A DNA stretch of 18,358 nt. Source: Nanobdellota archaeon. Lineage in GTDB: Archaea; Nanobdellota; Nanobdellia; Pacearchaeales; GW2011-AR1. The stretch covers positions 1-18,358 of the forward strand of contig JAHISS010000012.1 in NCBI GenBank assembly GCA_018817905.1, given 5' to 3'. The notes beneath the pieces were generated by a model that had not been told where the DNA came from, did no database searches, and saw only the letters and a program-made list of their open reading frames with translations. Below, piece by piece: positions 10,201 to 13,200 of this stretch; position 1 is the first letter of the stretch; every line of letters begins with the position of its first letter. Made by a program: the position numbers and the translations under genes.

Positions 10201-13200
10201 CTTTTTACTCTGACTTCATTGCCTTCTGAATCTAAGAAATAAACCTCTCCTCCCTCATTAATATCATTATAAACATTTGTTATCGGGATTAAATCAAAAT
10301 CTTTAAATACTTCCACTGCATTGCTAAAATTATGAGAATCGAAATCAATAAGTATATCGTTGCAGACACTGAAATCTGTCATGGCAAACCTACTTTCAAC
10401 GGCACAAGAGTGATGGTCTGGCAGGTTTTGGAGATGCTTGAAGGAGGAATTAGTATAGATGAAATTCTCAAAGACTTCCCCTCTTTGACTAAAGAACATA
10501 TTAAAGCATCCTTGCAATATGCAGCCGATCTCACTAGGGGTAGAGACAATGTCCAATTCAGTGTTCCGCTCAAAGCCTAAATTTCTTAGAGATGAGAATG
10601 TAAAAAGAAGATTGGAAACATTTCTAAAACAACAGGGAGTTGATATAATTTCAAAACCAAAAGGACTTGTCAATGGTAAATTAGCTGAATTCTCCAAATC
10701 AGAAGAAAGGGTATTAGTTACTAATGATGATGACTTTACAGATTCAGAACAATTTCCTAAAGAAAAAATATTCTCAGTTGTCTGGCTAAGAATCCCGCAA
10801 GATAATCCGGAAGCATTATTAAAATCTTTTTCTAAACTGCTTAAAGATAAAACAAAATCAGAAGATTTTGAAGGTAACTTGGTTACGTTATACGAAGATA
10901 AATTTGAAATTTCTCCTATTCCGGCATAAATCTTATGCTTCTCACTAACCAATAAATCACTCCCATCTTCTAACTCAATCCGATACATCTCCCCAGAACT
11001 ATCAAACACCTGCTTGTCAATTGGCTTTTCCCATTCCAACTTCCCGCTCTCAGCGTTCAAAGTCGCAACCTTTTCATCTCCTAATTCATAAAAGTATTTC
11101 CATCCCTCTTCTGTTAGGATTTGTGTTTCATTGTCATAGCACTCGCCCTCAGATAAATTAGTCAGATAAACTTTATTATACTCATTATCAGTCAAATTAC
11201 TAAACTCAGCAATCAACCTTGTCCCATCTTTTTCATAAACCTCAATCTTCGGTTCACCACTCACAGTCCTGGGCCAAACAGTAATATCCCTCGTATTATC
11301 TAAAGGAATTTCAAATGTAACTCTGACGTAATCCCCATCAGGAATCTCCTCGCTCCAATTTCCATCCAACGCCTTAACATCCTCAAAAATATCTGAAACA
11401 AACTCCCTGTTTTCATCCAAATGCTCTGCCTTGATTATGAAAATAATATCAAATGTTTGGTTTGACAAGTGAGGGACAATCCATTCAACATAATCAACAA
11501 AGCCGTCGTTGTCCAAGTCGTAGGCGTTGTAAGGAAATTCAATTTTTATTTTTTCAGAGAGGTCATCTTTTTTCTTTGTTTCTTTTGTTTCATCAAACTC
11601 CGATACTGCAAAACCAGTCAAGAATGAGCCAGTTACTTCAGTTGATTCGTTTGTGTCTTCTTCAACAGTTTCATTTTGTTCTTCAACAGTTTCATTCTGA
11701 GTTTGGTTATCTGCTGGAATTATTATTTCTTCTTCAGTTGTTGGAATTATAGCTTCTTCTGGAGTCGTTATTTCCTCTTCAGACAACTCCTCTTCCTCAA
11801 TTTTTTCAACTTTTTCTTTTTTAGTTTTGTTTGTTTCATTGATATAGCCAAAAGCAACAGCATCCTCATGCGAAGCATACCAATAAAGTTTTAGCGTGGA
11901 GGAGTTTACTGGAACTTTTTTGTCAATCAAAGTGTAGGCGAGAATGTCTGTGTAGTTTAGTTCGTCTGGGCCGGAGACAGTTATTCTCTTTCCGTTTGAG
12001 ATGTTTTCTTCAAATGCGAGCGGAGCTTCGGTATAGAATTCTATTCCTATTTCTGTTTCCTGCGTTTGTTCTGCTATGCTTCCTATATCGACTATTTTGC
12101 TGTCAGAGGTTTCAGTAATTTCTTCTTCTAACTCAGATTCTTGTATTACATTCCCAGTAAGTGTGAAACTCTTTACCCAATTTAACAATCTTGTTAAAAC
12201 TCCTTTTCCTTCTTTGATGTCAAAAGCAACGTTGCCGGTGATTGTTCCGGAGCGGATGTCTTCGCGGTCAGCGTTTTCAATTGTGCTTTCGTATTCATCT
12301 AGTTCTTCTAAAGCCTGCTGGACTTCTTCGCCGGTTTTTATGGAGATGTTTTTTGAACTTTTCGGAAGCTTAATTGTTAGGTTTTCTATTTCAGTTAGGT
12401 TTTCAATGTTTATTTTCTTGAGCCATTTTACCGGGCGGTTGATGACTGCTTTGTATTGCAATGTTGAAATGTTTGCAGAGATGTTTGATGTTGGAAGAAA
12501 GATAGATTCGTTTACAAAGTCAGATATTGTTATGTTGAAGAAGTTTGTTTCCAGTGTGCCGAGAGGGTTTGAGGCAATGATTTTGCTTGTTCTTGTTCCT
12601 GTGAAGTTTTGTTCTGGCTGAATTCTAATTGTGTGGTCGAATGAAGTGAATGAGATGTTTGGAGTTTGCAGTAAATAATAATCTTCCGCATTTTCTATAT
12701 AATCAGAGATATGCATATCAATGTAACTGTCTGTTTTTATTATCATGTCTGGAATTTCTGCAATTAGAATTGGGGGGGAGTCAATGGTTTTTTCAGCCAC
12801 TGTTACGTTGAAGAAGTTGCTTCCTGTGTTTCCGAATTCGTTTGTTACTACGATTCTGCTTGTTCTTGTTCCTGTGAAGTTTTGTTCTGGTTGAATCCTG
12901 ATTGTGTGATCGAATGAAGTGAATGAGATGTTTGAAGTTTGCAGTAAATAATAATCTCCTGCATTTGTGAAATATTCTGCGATTGAGATGTCATAGAAGG
13001 AGTTTTTTTCAATTAAGATGTTTGGGATTTCTTGAATAAGGGTTGGAGGTTCTGTGATGTTTTCTTCTGCGATGGTTATGTTTTCAGGAATTTCGGTTAT
13101 GTTTTCTTCCGGGGCTGTGATGTTTTCTTCTGGCAAAGTTATGTTTTCAGTTGGTTCGGTGATGTTGGCTGGGGTTTCTTCAGCAGATTCTTTTTGTATT

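Larger units (their letters stand above)
9663..11141 (-). other. Intein (Hint) coding segment within the giant gene, carrying a TA cassette and a tRNA
   Basis: The N-terminal Hint half starts at Cys1120 (codon 11139-11141): CYDNETQILTEEGW is a typical block A, and GSDLLVSEKHKIY a block B with its His. The C-terminal half (FDLIPITN to GKIYDVDVENDIVLV) fits block F. The end is most simply Asn1612 (codon 9663-9665) in WSGN followed by Ser, giving a 493-residue element with Cys1, terminal Asn and Ser+1. The usual penultimate His is Gly here, so the C-terminal splice point is less certain than the N-terminal one. A mini-intein needs about 140 residues. The excess is a DUF433/DUF5615 cassette in antisense (10332-10929), a second copy of the C-terminal Hint half, and a tRNA. 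Joining the flanks would read LSEGE-SNNYTQDTFDLRVVGG. Whether it splices is untested. Confidence 0.72.
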
